64,000 bases of DNA from Promethearchaeota archaeon (GCA_011364925.1 RDOA01000010.1:16803-80802); one strand, 5' to 3'. Positions 9,418 to 18,470 are shown, numbered from the stretch's first letter. The notes: generated from the sequence alone by a model not told the origin. Numbers and translations are program-made.

Positions 9418-10416
9418 ATGGCGAGTATACTCGTAACTGGTGGGACGGGATTTATTGGAACCCCTTTGGTTAAAAGACTCCACGAATTAGGGCATAAGGT
9501 AAAGTTACTGGTAAGAGAAAGTAGTAATATAACTCCCTTTAAGGAATTTGAAGAAATTGAATACATCAATGGTGATATTCAAGATATTGGCAGTCTAGAA
9601 GAAGCTGCGAATGGTATCGACGCTATTTATCACCTAGCTGCTTACACGGGTATATGGGCTAAAGATAAATCCATCTATTACGATGTTAATGTAAAGGGGA
9701 CGGAGAATGTTGTCAATGTTGCTCTTCAAAATAATTTGAAATTATTTTATGTTAGCTCATTTACTGCATTAGGTCCCACTCCTCCAGAACCAGTCGATGA
9801 AACTCATGAAAATGAAAAATTCTTTATGGAATACGAGAAATCTAAATTTCAAGCGAAAAAGCTTGTAAAAAGCTATATCCCCAAGGGACTGAAAGTGATG
9901 ATTTTTTACCCTGGCATAGTATATGGACCTGGAGATTTTAATATATTTGGTCGAATGCTTTATGATGTAATGAGGGGAAAACTTTTTCCATTAGGTGCTT
10001 GTCCTGGAAAGGGAGATTCTGTGGCTTGCTTATCTTATGTATACGACACATCCAATGCTCTAGCAGATTTATTGAATAGAGAGGAGCTTTTAGGGGAAGA
10101 ATTTATTCTCGGTGGAGAGAATGTTACGTTTAGAGAATATCTTAATTTAATTGCTAAAATTGGGAGAAATAAAAAGGCAAGAAAGCTCCCATTCTCAATT
10201 GCTATGGCATACGCGTGGTTTCTAGAATTTAAAGCGAGGTTTAATAATAAAATCCCTTTTTTAACGCGCCCTACACTAAAAGCAATTACATACCATAGAG
10301 CCTATTCTTCAAAGAAAGCAAAAGATAAATTTGGCTATAGCATTACTCCATTAAAAGAAGGTTTAGAGGAAACAATCAATTGGTATAAAGACTACACGGA
10401 ATTAGAAAAGAAATAA
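9418..10416 (+). CDS. NAD(P)-dependent epimerase/dehydratase-like extended SDR
   Basis: 332 residues; GGTGFIG Rossmann motif at 8-14, LAAYTG and VSSFTALG with catalytic S113/S114, and Y139-x3-K143 (YEKSK). The layout is that of the dihydroflavonol-reductase/3-beta-hydroxysteroid-dehydrogenase branch rather than a UDP-sugar epimerase. It begins a forward run of four genes (epimerase, 159-residue unknown, aldehyde dehydrogenase, 135-residue unknown) with gaps of 17, 58 and 12 bases, so this is likely one operon that reduces or oxidises a common carbonyl compound. ATG at 9418 chosen because the Rossmann strand starts at residue 3. Confidence 0.85.
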   Translation: MASILVTGGTGFIGTPLVKRLHELGHKVKLLVRESSNITPFKEFEEIEYINGDIQDIGSLEEAANGIDAIYHLAAYTGIWAKDKSIYYDVNVKGTENVVNVALQNNLKLFYVSSFTALGPTPPEPVDETHENEKFFMEYEKSKFQAKKLVKSYIPKGLKVMIFYPGIVYGPGDFNIFGRMLYDVMRGKLFPLGACPGKGDSVACLSYVYDTSNALADLLNREELLGEEFILGGENVTFREYLNLIAKIGRNKKARKLPFSIAMAYAWFLEFKARFNNKIPFLTRPTLKAITYHRAYSSKKAKDKFGYSITPLKEGLEETINWYKDYTELEKK

Positions 10417-10433
10417 CAATATAATAAAAAATC

Positions 10434-10913
10434 ATGTTAGAGAATGAATTAACCAGTCAAATTATCGATAAGGATGCTTACAAAACGGAAATAGCAAAAA
10501 AGTATACATTATTTCTAGCTCAATATCCTGAAATCTTTTCTGATTTAATTTTTGGATCAAATTTCGATTTCGCTTTATATGATTCGCTTGAGGCTTATGA
10601 CAAAGAATCTCCAATAGACATTTTTAATGTACTCAGAAATAGAAACGGAATCGAAATAAAACCCGGTAAAGCAGTAGATTCGGACTTAGAACTAGCACTT
10701 TCTGTAAACGCGGTAAAAAAATTGATCCAAACTACTGCGAAACAGGAATATGCTCAACTATTAGGTACATTTTACGATGATCCAGATGAGGTCCAAGGAT
10801 GGATTGATTTTATATTACACAAAAGAACACAAACATTAATCGATATGGGTTATGGAAAATTTGCTCAAACTGCGGGTATCCTTAAGGATGATGACGATAT
10901 ATATAGTATGTAG
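10434..10913 (+). CDS. Unknown 159-residue protein in aldehyde dehydrogenase operon
   Basis: I do not recognise this family. The protein is acidic, mostly helical in composition, without signal peptide, membrane helix or Cys/His cluster. It sits 17 bases after the epimerase-like gene and 58 bases before the aldehyde dehydrogenase. Conserved-looking segments are AKQEYAQLLGTFYDDPDE and the acidic tail DDDDIYSM. A role as an accessory or small subunit of the aldehyde dehydrogenase is possible from position only. Confidence 0.7.
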   Translation: MLENELTSQIIDKDAYKTEIAKKYTLFLAQYPEIFSDLIFGSNFDFALYDSLEAYDKESPIDIFNVLRNRNGIEIKPGKAVDSDLELALSVNAVKKLIQTTAKQEYAQLLGTFYDDPDEVQGWIDFILHKRTQTLIDMGYGKFAQTAGILKDDDDIYSM

Positions 10914-10971
10914 CTTTTTTATTAAATGACATTTTTTACATAGTTCATTAAATTTTGTAAGGTAACTAAGT

Positions 10972-12465
10972 ATGGCAAAAGTTCAAGAATTAGAAATTAG
11001 AAATAAGTATACAGGTGAGCTTATAGACACAGTTCCTGCTGACACGCCGGAAACTGTTAAGGAAAAAATAAAAAAGGTCGATCAGAATCAACATCTGCTA
11101 AAAGAAATGGATTTTTTTGAGAGAGCTCAACTTCTCGCTAAGTTTGCCACTAAACTGCGCTTCAACAAATCTCAGTTGAAAGATTTAGTCGTTGCAGAAG
11201 GAGGCTTGCCAATCAAATATTCTGAATGGGAACTAAACATCGTAATGAATGGTTTTAAGTTCTGTGATTGGTATTATCAGTTTTTAGAAGAAAAATCCCT
11301 AACGAGCATTGAAGGAGAACAACTCGTCAAAATAAAGTACATCCCTCATGGTCTGGCAGTTTGCATATCACCTCGCAATACTCCTATAAGTCTCCCCCTA
11401 TATCAGCTAGGCGCAAATTATTTAGTAGGTAATGGAGCTATTGTTAAACCTTCGACTGCTTGTCCATTGACAATGTTAAAAGCTTATTCTATGATGGAAG
11501 AAATTGAGCTACCTGCTCTTGAGGCTTTAGATTTAGTTATAGCTCCAGGAGAATGGGCTGTTGACGAATTTCTTCAATCTCCTTTAGTTAAAACATTGAT
11601 GACGATTACCGCCTCTCACACTGCAAAAGACATTTTAGTACGTTATGGAAGATATCTAAAGAAAACTGTAGATAAATCAATGGGAGTTGCTATGTATACA
11701 CAACCATTTAAGAATTTTTTCTTTGAATGCGCTGGAAACGATGCTGGAATAGTTATGGACGATGTAAATTTAGAAAAAGTAGCTAATTGGAATGTTATGG
11801 CTAGTTTTACAAATTCTGGGCAACAATGCTTCTCAATGAAACGAATTATTGTCCATCAGGATATATACGATGAATACACAGAATTATTAATAAAAGAAAT
11901 GGAGAAATTGAAGTATGGAGATCCTACCGATCCTAATGTAGATATTGGACCTTTAGGAAGTAGAAGAATTCTGATGATGATGGAAGTAATGGTAGAAGAT
12001 GCGAAGAAATACAATGCTAAAATATTTACCGGAGCTGAAAAAATTGATCCAGGAGGAGATTATGGACTATTCTATAAGCCTACTTTAGTCGAGATTAAAC
12101 CAGAATTATGTGAGGATTTGTCTAAAGCACCGTTTTTATGGAGAGAAGAGGCCTTTGGACCTGTTAGGTCGATTACAAAGGCTAAAGATATGAAAGATGC
12201 CATAAAGTTAGCAAATTTGAGCAACTATGGTATGCGAGCTGTTGTTTACACATCAAACTTGAATAATATCGAGGTATTTAAGAATCAATTAGAAGCTGCG
12301 AACATTTATATCAACGCCAGACCTATGCTCGTGGATATTACGGTTTCTTTAGGAGGTATTAAAGATTCTGCCTACCCCGCAGGCTGCAAATATTATCCTC
12401 AAGAATTAGTCTATGGTAAATACATATACGATGGTACTTCTGTAAATCTAGAAAAATTGAAATGA
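10972..12465 (+). CDS. Aldehyde dehydrogenase superfamily protein
   Basis: 497 residues, standard length for NAD(P)-dependent aldehyde dehydrogenases. Catalytic C286 lies in NSGQQCFS, the general-base glutamate E252 in FFECAGND, N136 of the oxyanion hole in SPRNTP, and K159 in VKPS for cofactor binding. Both the ECAGND context and SPRNTP differ from the usual LELGGK and PWNFP, so it is a divergent branch, perhaps of acyl-CoA-forming or unusual aldehyde specificity. It follows the 159-residue unknown and precedes the 135-residue unknown by 12 bases, consistent with a co-translated set. Confidence 0.88.
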   Translation: MAKVQELEIRNKYTGELIDTVPADTPETVKEKIKKVDQNQHLLKEMDFFERAQLLAKFATKLRFNKSQLKDLVVAEGGLPIKYSEWELNIVMNGFKFCDWYYQFLEEKSLTSIEGEQLVKIKYIPHGLAVCISPRNTPISLPLYQLGANYLVGNGAIVKPSTACPLTMLKAYSMMEEIELPALEALDLVIAPGEWAVDEFLQSPLVKTLMTITASHTAKDILVRYGRYLKKTVDKSMGVAMYTQPFKNFFFECAGNDAGIVMDDVNLEKVANWNVMASFTNSGQQCFSMKRIIVHQDIYDEYTELLIKEMEKLKYGDPTDPNVDIGPLGSRRILMMMEVMVEDAKKYNAKIFTGAEKIDPGGDYGLFYKPTLVEIKPELCEDLSKAPFLWREEAFGPVRSITKAKDMKDAIKLANLSNYGMRAVVYTSNLNNIEVFKNQLEAANIYINARPMLVDITVSLGGIKDSAYPAGCKYYPQELVYGKYIYDGTSVNLEKLK

Positions 12466-12477
12466 AATCGTCCGGTT

Positions 12478-12885
12478 ATGAATTCTGAAGAATTATACTC
12501 TAAATTTCAACTATTTTTCCCAAATCAAATAGACTTGATGAGACACCTGCATGTAAATGCGTGTTGGGAATATATTATTACCCAATATTCTACTAAAGAT
12601 ATGGATATCAAACTTAAATTCTTTTTGTTTAAAATATCTAATGAGACTTTAGGGATTTCTAAAACCAAACCTGATATTAATCCTGATTTAATCCTTTACT
12701 TTACAGAAAGAGCAATTTTAAGCATGATTGAAGGAAATCCAAGCGCAGAAGAATATTATACGCGATATCGTAGTGTAATGGAACATCCTCAACCAGGAAT
12801 TGAAGTGGATAATAAAATTAATAAACCTAGATTGAAGCTTTGGCAAATCGGATATAAACAATGGCAAAAAGATTTTAAATTCTAA
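12478..12885 (+). CDS. Unknown 135-residue protein downstream of aldehyde dehydrogenase
   Basis: No family recognised. Helical, soluble protein with no metal-binding cluster; NPSAEEYYTRYRSVMEHPQP is the most distinctive segment. It begins 12 bases after the aldehyde dehydrogenase stop, so it is probably translated with it. Together with the 159-residue protein it brackets the enzyme, which hints at accessory subunits; this is inference from position. The gene converges on the exported-protein gene at 12908. Confidence 0.7.
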   Translation: MNSEELYSKFQLFFPNQIDLMRHLHVNACWEYIITQYSTKDMDIKLKFFLFKISNETLGISKTKPDINPDLILYFTERAILSMIEGNPSAEEYYTRYRSVMEHPQPGIEVDNKINKPRLKLWQIGYKQWQKDFKF

Positions 12886-12907
12886 TCGTTAAAACTATCT
12901 CCAATGA

Positions 12908-13606
12908 TTAGTAATTTGATTCACTAATCGTTATTTTAACGCGTTTCCTTCTGATAGAAACAACAATTATGGCTACAACAGCTAACGCTGTAAACCCAAT
13001 AAAATAAATCCCGAAAGGAACAATTCGAAAAGTCCCTTCTAACCTTACGATGATATTGTCAGAATCGTCGTATACTGTTTCAGCTATTAAAATACCTCTC
13101 GTATCATATTCCTTTTCCCATAGATAATTTAATCCAGTGGTACTTCTACCTTGCTTGAATAATGAGAGCCCATCGCGATAGTACTCCGGTGGCAATGCTG
13201 CTATTGCTGCATCTAAATAACTATCAACTGGATGAAGGCTAAATAGATAATCATCGTATTCAGCAGCATTTTTACTCATAACAAGACTAATCGTTTCTCC
13301 ACTTAGCCCCCAATCTGCTTTATAATCCCAAAACTCTATTTCAATTATCCAAGCCTCTGCTGTACTAGAAATATCTCTGATAATCATTCTATTTTGATCT
13401 CCTTGTTCGAAGTTTGGTTCAAATCCAAAAGTCTCCTTAAATTTCATTAAATTTAAATCAGTAACTTCCCAAATCAATTCTGTTCCTTCTGTGAAACCAA
13501 CAGTAAACTCTTCATCTTGTGCTTTAGTGTTTATATTAAAACTAGAAATAAATATGCAAAAATAGAATAAACTGATTATACAGAAGACTTTAAGTTTGTT
13601 ATTCAC
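12908..13606 (-). CDS. Exported protein anchored by a C-terminal membrane helix
   Basis: 232 residues starting with GTG at 13606; no ATG is available upstream in frame. Residues 1-29 form a signal peptide (KLK, then a hydrophobic core, ending near TKAQD). A central extracellular domain (~30-203) is followed by a membrane helix (~206-225) and a basic tail RRKRVK, giving a type I topology. The domain has no motif I can name. Similar small surface proteins of unknown role are common in Lokiarchaeia-type genomes. It stands alone between convergent and divergent neighbours. Confidence 0.75.
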   Translation of the reverse strand: MNNKLKVFCIISLFYFCIFISSFNINTKAQDEEFTVGFTEGTELIWEVTDLNLMKFKETFGFEPNFEQGDQNRMIIRDISSTAEAWIIEIEFWDYKADWGLSGETISLVMSKNAAEYDDYLFSLHPVDSYLDAAIAALPPEYYRDGLSLFKQGRSTTGLNYLWEKEYDTRGILIAETVYDDSDNIIVRLEGTFRIVPFGIYFIGFTALAVVAIIVVSIRRKRVKITISESNY

Positions 13607-13818
13607 TTTATCATCAAGTTTCTATTAATATTCTATTGAAAGTAGTGCTATTGAACATGTTTTATAATAAATTGTAAGTTAATAATTTTTTTAACCTTAA
13701 AAATTTGATTTTGAATTTTTACATTTGTTTAGCTTAATTAATGATACGAATTTATATTAAATACTACAAATAATCAATAATATATCTAAATTAATTTTAC
13801 TGAGGTAAGATATCTACC

Positions 13819-15249
13819 ATGAATAAAGAAGACATTTGTTTTATGTCTGCATTTGAGATGAGAGAGAAAATCAAAAATCAAGAGCTAACATCTGTTGAAA
13901 TTACTGAAACTATAATTGAACGAATAGAGAAGATTAACCCTAAAATAAATGCATATTGTACTATTGCTTTTGATATGGCAAGAGAAACGGCTAAAAAGAT
14001 TGATGATTCTATTAAAAATGGAGAGGACCCAAAGGAATTAATGGGTATTCCGACATCAATTAAAGATTTGATGCTTTTAAAAGGAGTAAGAACCACATAC
14101 GGTTCATTACTGTACGAAAACTTTATTCCCGAAGAAGATGAGATTGTTGTAAAGCGATTGAAAAATGCTGGATGTGTGATAATAGGTAAAACAAATACAC
14201 CTGAATTTGGTCATGTAGCTCTCACCAATAATAAAATATTTGGAGAAACTCTGAATCCATGGGATACGGAAACGAACTCCGGAGGATCAAGTGGAGGTGC
14301 AGCTGCTTCGATTGCAGCGGGAATAGGAACTTTGGCCTTAGGTTCAGATGGAGGGGGATCAATAAGAATTCCAAGTAGTTGTTGTGGTGTGTATGGATTA
14401 AAACCCACTTTTGGTCGTATTCCACGATACCCTCATGATTTTTTATCGTTTTGGTCTATGGACCATTATGGACCTATAGTTCGCTATGTAATAGATGCTG
14501 CTCTAATGTTAAATGTAATGAAGGGTTATTCTCCCGCAGATATAAACTCATTACCCGATGATAATATCGATTATGTCAAGGAACTAGCAGAAACACCGAA
14601 GAAATTAAAGATTGGATATTCAATGACATTGGGTTTTGGAAAAGCTTTAGAGGACGAAATAAAAGAGAATATCCTTGATAGTATTCATAAGTTTGAACAA
14701 TTTGGTTGGAATGTTGAAGACTCAAATTTAAAAATAAAGAATCCGGGAAAAGCTTTTAAAACATTAGTTAGCATAGGTTATGCTTATGATTTGCAAAAAA
14801 CCTTTACAGAGAATCCTGATATTCTTACAGTAGATTTAAACTCTATTATAAGACTAGGATTAGATACCAATTCCATGAATATAGAGAAAGCTAGAGATCA
14901 AAGAAAACGATTGTACGAAGAAACGTACCAGTATTTTAAGAATTATGATATTTTAATTACACCTACAACCCCGTGTCCTGCTTTTAAACCAGGTTGGTTA
15001 GAATCTGGGACAACTTTTCCAACAATTGGTAAAAAGGCATTAAGTACCTTAGATTGGATTACGTATACATTTCCTTTTAACATGACGGGATTACCAGCAG
15101 CTACAATCCCCTCCGGTTGGACCAAATCTGGTTTACCGATTGGAATGCAGATCGTTGGAAAGCGATTCGATGAAAAAACAGTTTTACAAGTCTCAAAAGC
15201 ATTTGAAGATGTGTCACCTTGGCAGCAAAAACGCCCAACATTTAATTAA
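13819..15249 (+). CDS. Amidase signature family enzyme (GatA-like)
   Basis: 476 residues with the amidase Ser-cisSer-Lys triad: K82 in PTSIKD, S157 in GGSSGG and S181 in SDGGGSIRIP. These enzymes hydrolyse amides, and GatA is the paralog in the tRNA amidotransferase. Without GatB or GatC nearby, a stand-alone amidase for small amides or carbamoyl compounds is more likely than GatA. The ATG at 13819 follows a GAGGT Shine-Dalgarno at about 13802. The gene converges on the nucleotidyltransferase at 15266 with a 16-base gap. Confidence 0.87.
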   Translation: MNKEDICFMSAFEMREKIKNQELTSVEITETIIERIEKINPKINAYCTIAFDMARETAKKIDDSIKNGEDPKELMGIPTSIKDLMLLKGVRTTYGSLLYENFIPEEDEIVVKRLKNAGCVIIGKTNTPEFGHVALTNNKIFGETLNPWDTETNSGGSSGGAAASIAAGIGTLALGSDGGGSIRIPSSCCGVYGLKPTFGRIPRYPHDFLSFWSMDHYGPIVRYVIDAALMLNVMKGYSPADINSLPDDNIDYVKELAETPKKLKIGYSMTLGFGKALEDEIKENILDSIHKFEQFGWNVEDSNLKIKNPGKAFKTLVSIGYAYDLQKTFTENPDILTVDLNSIIRLGLDTNSMNIEKARDQRKRLYEETYQYFKNYDILITPTTPCPAFKPGWLESGTTFPTIGKKALSTLDWITYTFPFNMTGLPAATIPSGWTKSGLPIGMQIVGKRFDEKTVLQVSKAFEDVSPWQQKRPTFN

Positions 15250-15265
15250 TGTCAAATTTTTTATT

Positions 15266-16354
15266 TTAAAAAGATTTCACTTTTGAAGTCGTAATGTAAG
15301 AAGAATCACCAATAGTGATGTTTTTCTTGATAAGATCCTCTAAAATTGAATAGTCTCCTATTATACTATTAGAAGAAATAATTTTTTTCAAAAACACTCC
15401 ATCTCCTATCACAGACTCCGAAAGAATGCATTTTTCCAAGACTGAATCATCGCCAATTGAAACATTTGGACCTATTATAGAATTTTTGATGTTAATATTA
15501 TCTCCAATAAAAACGGGAGGAACTAATTTCGAATCGACAATATTTCCCGTCTGAAACAATTTTTCGAACAAGGGATCTTTTAGTTTAACTTCCGATAGCA
15601 AATAACGATTTCCATCGAGTAATGTTTTAGGTCTGCCAAAATCTAATACTTCACTATGCATCACATTCCCTTTGAATTTAACGCCTTCTCGTATTAAGAG
15701 CTCGATTATTGGTGTTAATTGGTGTTCATTTCCATTGGTTATTTTTTCTCTACTTTGTTCCTCTAAAAGCTCAAACAATCGGGATGTTGAACTTTTTCCA
15801 AAAAGATATGCTCCTGATACGGCGTAATCAGAAACGAACTCTTTTGGTTTCTCCACAATACTAGTTATGTTCATGTCTTTATCAACAACAGTAACACCAT
15901 AGAATTGTGGGTTTACAACTTTTTTCACATTAATAACCGAGTCACAATTACCTTGGTGATAAGTTAGTAATATTGAAGAATAATCGTCCATAGGAAGTCT
16001 ATCGCTTAAAAAAATAAAGCAGTCATCGTCTTCTACGAAATCTTTAGCTAATAAAATTGCGTCACCAAGTCCGCTGAAAAAAGGAGTGTCAGCTAAAAAC
16101 CCTAGTGGTTTTTGCTCAATAAATTTTAGGTTGAAGTAATCAGAATAGTGGTTCTTTATATATTCTGAAATCTGTCTCTTTTTATACCCAACTATAAAGG
16201 CAATATCCGTTCCATTAGGAAAAGTCCTTTTAAGTTTTATAAGAATATGATCGATTAATCTTTTTCCAGCTAACTTCAGAAACGCTTTAGGTTTGGAATA
16301 GGTAAATGGCTGAAGGCGTTGTCCTACACCTGCGATTGGACAGACTAATTTCAA
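15266..16354 (-). CDS. Sugar-phosphate nucleotidyltransferase with left-handed beta-helix tail
   Basis: 362 residues. The N-terminal GVGQRLQPFT is the nucleotide-binding G-x-G-x-R-L-x-P-x-T motif, and KPKAFLKLAGKRLIDH completes it; D96-region FLSDRLPMDD binds metal. The C-terminal ~100 residues carry hexapeptide repeats (isoleucine-rich, IGDGVFL, IGDYSIL), a left-handed beta-helix. It should make NDP-sugars for glycan or archaeosine-independent cell-surface synthesis, in the style of GlmU or archaeal RmlA-like enzymes. The start is TTG at 16354; no ATG exists between the upstream stop and the GxGxR motif. It follows the 176-residue unknown gene by 7 bases. Confidence 0.83.
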   Translation of the reverse strand: MKLVCPIAGVGQRLQPFTYSKPKAFLKLAGKRLIDHILIKLKRTFPNGTDIAFIVGYKKRQISEYIKNHYSDYFNLKFIEQKPLGFLADTPFFSGLGDAILLAKDFVEDDDCFIFLSDRLPMDDYSSILLTYHQGNCDSVINVKKVVNPQFYGVTVVDKDMNITSIVEKPKEFVSDYAVSGAYLFGKSSTSRLFELLEEQSREKITNGNEHQLTPIIELLIREGVKFKGNVMHSEVLDFGRPKTLLDGNRYLLSEVKLKDPLFEKLFQTGNIVDSKLVPPVFIGDNINIKNSIIGPNVSIGDDSVLEKCILSESVIGDGVFLKKIISSNSIIGDYSILEDLIKKNITIGDSSYITTSKVKSF

Positions 16355-16361
16355 ACTCAGT

Positions 16362-16892
16362 TCAACTCTCGAGTATATCTCTTAAAATTTCATAATATTC
16401 GGCTTCTTTTATTTTTTCTCTTACTGTAGACTTTAATTTTCTAAGATAATAGTTATCCGAATTAGTTCTGTTTATACCTTTGAGCTTTTTGTTTAAAGCA
16501 ATTCGAGTCTTTTCGTCCAAAAAGTTTATTGGTATCGAATTAAAATTTTGAATTTGAACTTTCTTCTTTTCTTCGTTATGCTGGCTATTTTGGCTTTCTA
16601 TATTTTCACGAAGTATGTAATATAAATTTTTAACCCAAGTTTCTATTCTTTCGATGTCTCCTTTTATGTATGTACGATTGTCAAGCCATTCTTTAAATGC
16701 TATGACATTATTTAAGAGATCTTTTCTTTTTTCGCTTAAAATCTCTGTCTGCTTAGCCTTTTGCACTAAATCGCGAATTTTCTTTCGCTTAAGATCTTTT
16801 TTTTCTTCTGTCGATAATGAATTATATAACTCTTCTCTCTTCTTCTTTTTTTCTATTGTATCATCGTCATCTAGCCATTTATCAATTGACAT
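16362..16892 (-). CDS. Unknown highly charged 176-residue protein
   Basis: No known family. The product is lysine/glutamate-rich and mostly helical, with probable coiled coil at ~12-60 and ~135-175; there is no membrane segment and no metal cluster. It is upstream of and nearly touching the nucleotidyltransferase (7-base gap), so the two are co-transcribed, but the sequence gives no functional link. Confidence 0.65.
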   Translation of the reverse strand: MSIDKWLDDDDTIEKKKKREELYNSLSTEEKKDLKRKKIRDLVQKAKQTEILSEKRKDLLNNVIAFKEWLDNRTYIKGDIERIETWVKNLYYILRENIESQNSQHNEEKKKVQIQNFNSIPINFLDEKTRIALNKKLKGINRTNSDNYYLRKLKSTVREKIKEAEYYEILRDILES

Positions 16893-17023
16893 CTTCTCAT
16901 AAAAATATTAAATTAGCTCTCAATTTTATTTGTCTATTAAATTATTAATATTAAGATCTCTATTTTCTATTAAAAGTGTTAAGAGATAGCTTAAAATTTA
17001 CTCTCTCAATTAATATATTTAGA

Positions 17024-17803
17024 ATGAAATTAAAGGGAATAATATTCGATTTTGGTTTTACATTATTTTCATTTGAAGATCCATCAGTTGAAAAATATTT
17101 CGACTGCTTTAATAGGGGGTTATTAAAATCCATTGAACTTCTAAAAGATAAAAGTGTGTTAAAAGAGGAAGATGAAATTGATCAAGATTTTATAAATGCA
17201 TTCAATAGAAAAAGAGCTAATTCGTTTAAGTTAGCTATGAAAACTAAAGAAGAGTTCCCTACTACTCTTATATTTAAAACAGTGTTAACTTTTTTGAAGG
17301 AAAAAGGTTATAATGTTAAATGTGATAATCTAAAGGATGAATTATTAGAAGAAATGGCAGAGATTTACCATTCTTGCGAGGAAAGCGAGTGGAAGCCTTT
17401 CAGTGAAACAAAAATGACTTTAGAAGCACTCTCCAGATTTTCAGATCTAAAAATAGGGCTTATTTCAAATCATCCAAATCATAAAACTATCAATAATATG
17501 CTCAAGAGTAATAATTTGAGGAAATATTTTGATGTAATTGTAACCTCTGCTGAATTTGGCAAGAGAAAACCTAATCCTGATATTTTCTTATATACTTTAA
17601 GTAAGATGGGTTTAGAAGTAAATGATGCTAAAGATTGTATAATGGTTGGGGATGAAGCTGCAGACGCGGTTGGCGCCAATAGAGTTGGTATGCAAATCAT
17701 CTTGAAAAAAAGAGAATACGAATTTCCATACGAAAGAGAAATTACTATACCTAATTTAATAGTGATAAAATCGATTAATGAAGTTTTAAACTACATTAGT
17801 TAA
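17024..17803 (+). CDS. HAD-superfamily hydrolase
   Basis: About 259 residues from the ATG at 17024 (a GTG at 16976 would add 16 residues with no conserved content). Motif I is DFGFT, motif III lysine is in GKRKPNPDIF, and motif IV is MVGDEAADAVGA. The second motif I aspartate is replaced by glycine, as in haloacid-dehalogenase-type members, so phosphatase activity is not assured. The cap domain is helical (~20-110), C1 type. The tRNA-Arg gene follows 7 bases after the stop on the opposite strand. Confidence 0.82.
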   Translation: MKLKGIIFDFGFTLFSFEDPSVEKYFDCFNRGLLKSIELLKDKSVLKEEDEIDQDFINAFNRKRANSFKLAMKTKEEFPTTLIFKTVLTFLKEKGYNVKCDNLKDELLEEMAEIYHSCEESEWKPFSETKMTLEALSRFSDLKIGLISNHPNHKTINNMLKSNNLRKYFDVIVTSAEFGKRKPNPDIFLYTLSKMGLEVNDAKDCIMVGDEAADAVGANRVGMQIILKKREYEFPYEREITIPNLIVIKSINEVLNYIS

Positions 17804-17825
17804 TAAAAGTAGCCCAGAGGGGATT

Positions 17826-17855
17826 TATTCCTTTCCAATTAATTATTGGGAAGAT
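17826..17855 (-). other. tRNA-Arg intron 2, in the T-loop
   Basis: The T-stem strands are separated by 37 nt on the minus strand; a TTCAAAT or TTCGAAT loop remains if about 30 nt are removed. The insert can form a CCAAT/ATTGG hairpin. A strict bulge-helix-bulge is not obvious, so the exact cut sites are uncertain by a few bases. Confidence 0.6.
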
Positions 17856-17875
17856 CGAACCCCTGAGCACTGGCT

Positions 17876-17893
17876 TTTTGCCAAAAATATTGT
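17876..17893 (-). other. tRNA-Arg intron 1, canonical 37/38 position
   Basis: 18 nt between the anticodon loop halves. A four-pair central helix (TTGC with GCAA) is flanked by three-base bulges on each side, the standard substrate of archaeal tRNA endonuclease. Boundaries follow from the bulge positions. Confidence 0.85.
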
Positions 17894-18018
17894 CCGCAAG
17901 CCAGCGTCCTATCCACTAGACCACTGGGCTATTAATTATAATAAATCGTGAATTATAGTTAAAATATTTTATTTCTCTCTTTTAAATTAAAGAAGGTCAA
18001 ACTTTTAAGCATGTAATT

Positions 18019-18282
18019 TTATCTTGGATAATCGGGCTTACTAGACACTAAAGTAGTAGTTTCTTCAATCCAGCTAGATAAATCTTTGTCTACGCGAATG
18101 AAGGTTACGATTTTATCTAACTCTTGAAGTTTGGTAAATGTGCATTCAGTAACTAAATCCCATCCTCCATACACAGGAGTGACAAACGTAACTTCCCAAT
18201 TTTCATCGGGACTATTTGACTTTAAATCAGTCAACCGTTTAACTACTTCCCACTCAGTTCCAATAACTTTTAGCCGGATCAA
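18019..18282 (-). CDS. Stand-alone Lrp/AsnC ligand-binding (RAM) domain protein
   Basis: 87 residues beginning with TTG at 18282, with GAGG about 7 bases upstream. The pattern of PVYGGWDLVTEC, then a helix with ELDKIV, then FIRVDKD and a final T-T-T-L strand matches the regulatory domain of Lrp/AsnC proteins, here without a DNA-binding helix-turn-helix. Such stand-alone RAM proteins bind amino acids or modulate full-length Lrp relatives by oligomerising. It lies between tRNA-Arg and GluRS; a link to amino acid sensing is conceivable but not shown. Confidence 0.6.
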   Translation of the reverse strand: MIRLKVIGTEWEVVKRLTDLKSNSPDENWEVTFVTPVYGGWDLVTECTFTKLQELDKIVTFIRVDKDLSSWIEETTTLVSSKPDYPR

Positions 18283-18470
18283 TATATATCCTCGATAGAA
18301 AATGCCTTAACACCAAACATTCTTTTTTTTTCAAAAATACGCTAATACATTTATAAGCCTTTAATCATCTTAATAATGATTTATTTTTTTTGAAAAGGTT
18401 TATTATTAATACTCAAATAGCAGTCAAATTTAGAACAAAATGTAATAAACTTATAAGTGTGAGATTCGTT

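Larger units (their letters stand above)
17811..17930 (-). tRNA. tRNA-Arg (GCG) with two introns
   Basis: Read on the minus strand: acceptor AGCCCAG/CTGGGCT, D-arm GTCT/GGAC, anticodon stem CTGGC/GCCAG, five-base variable loop, T-stem AGGGG/CCCCT. The anticodon GCG lies at 17895-17897, within a TTGCGGA loop that matches arginine tRNAs. An 18-nt intron after position 37 sits in a perfect bulge-helix-bulge: helix TTGC/GCAA with bulges GGA and AAA. The T-loop region is 37 instead of 7 nt, so a second intron of about 30 nt is predicted there. Removing both leaves a normal 72-nt tRNA. CCA is not encoded. Confidence 0.88.

Noticed and set aside
13819-15249. Amidase as the GatA subunit of tRNA amidotransferase
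   Set aside because: No GatB or GatC nearby, and archaea with archaeal-type GluRS often use GatDE; a general amidase is the safer call.
17811-17930. Reading the anticodon as TTG (Gln) or another frame
   Set aside because: Stem CTGGC/GCCAG and the bulge-helix-bulge fix loop positions 32-38 as TTGCGGA, placing GCG at 34-36, and TTNCGGA is typical of Arg tRNAs.
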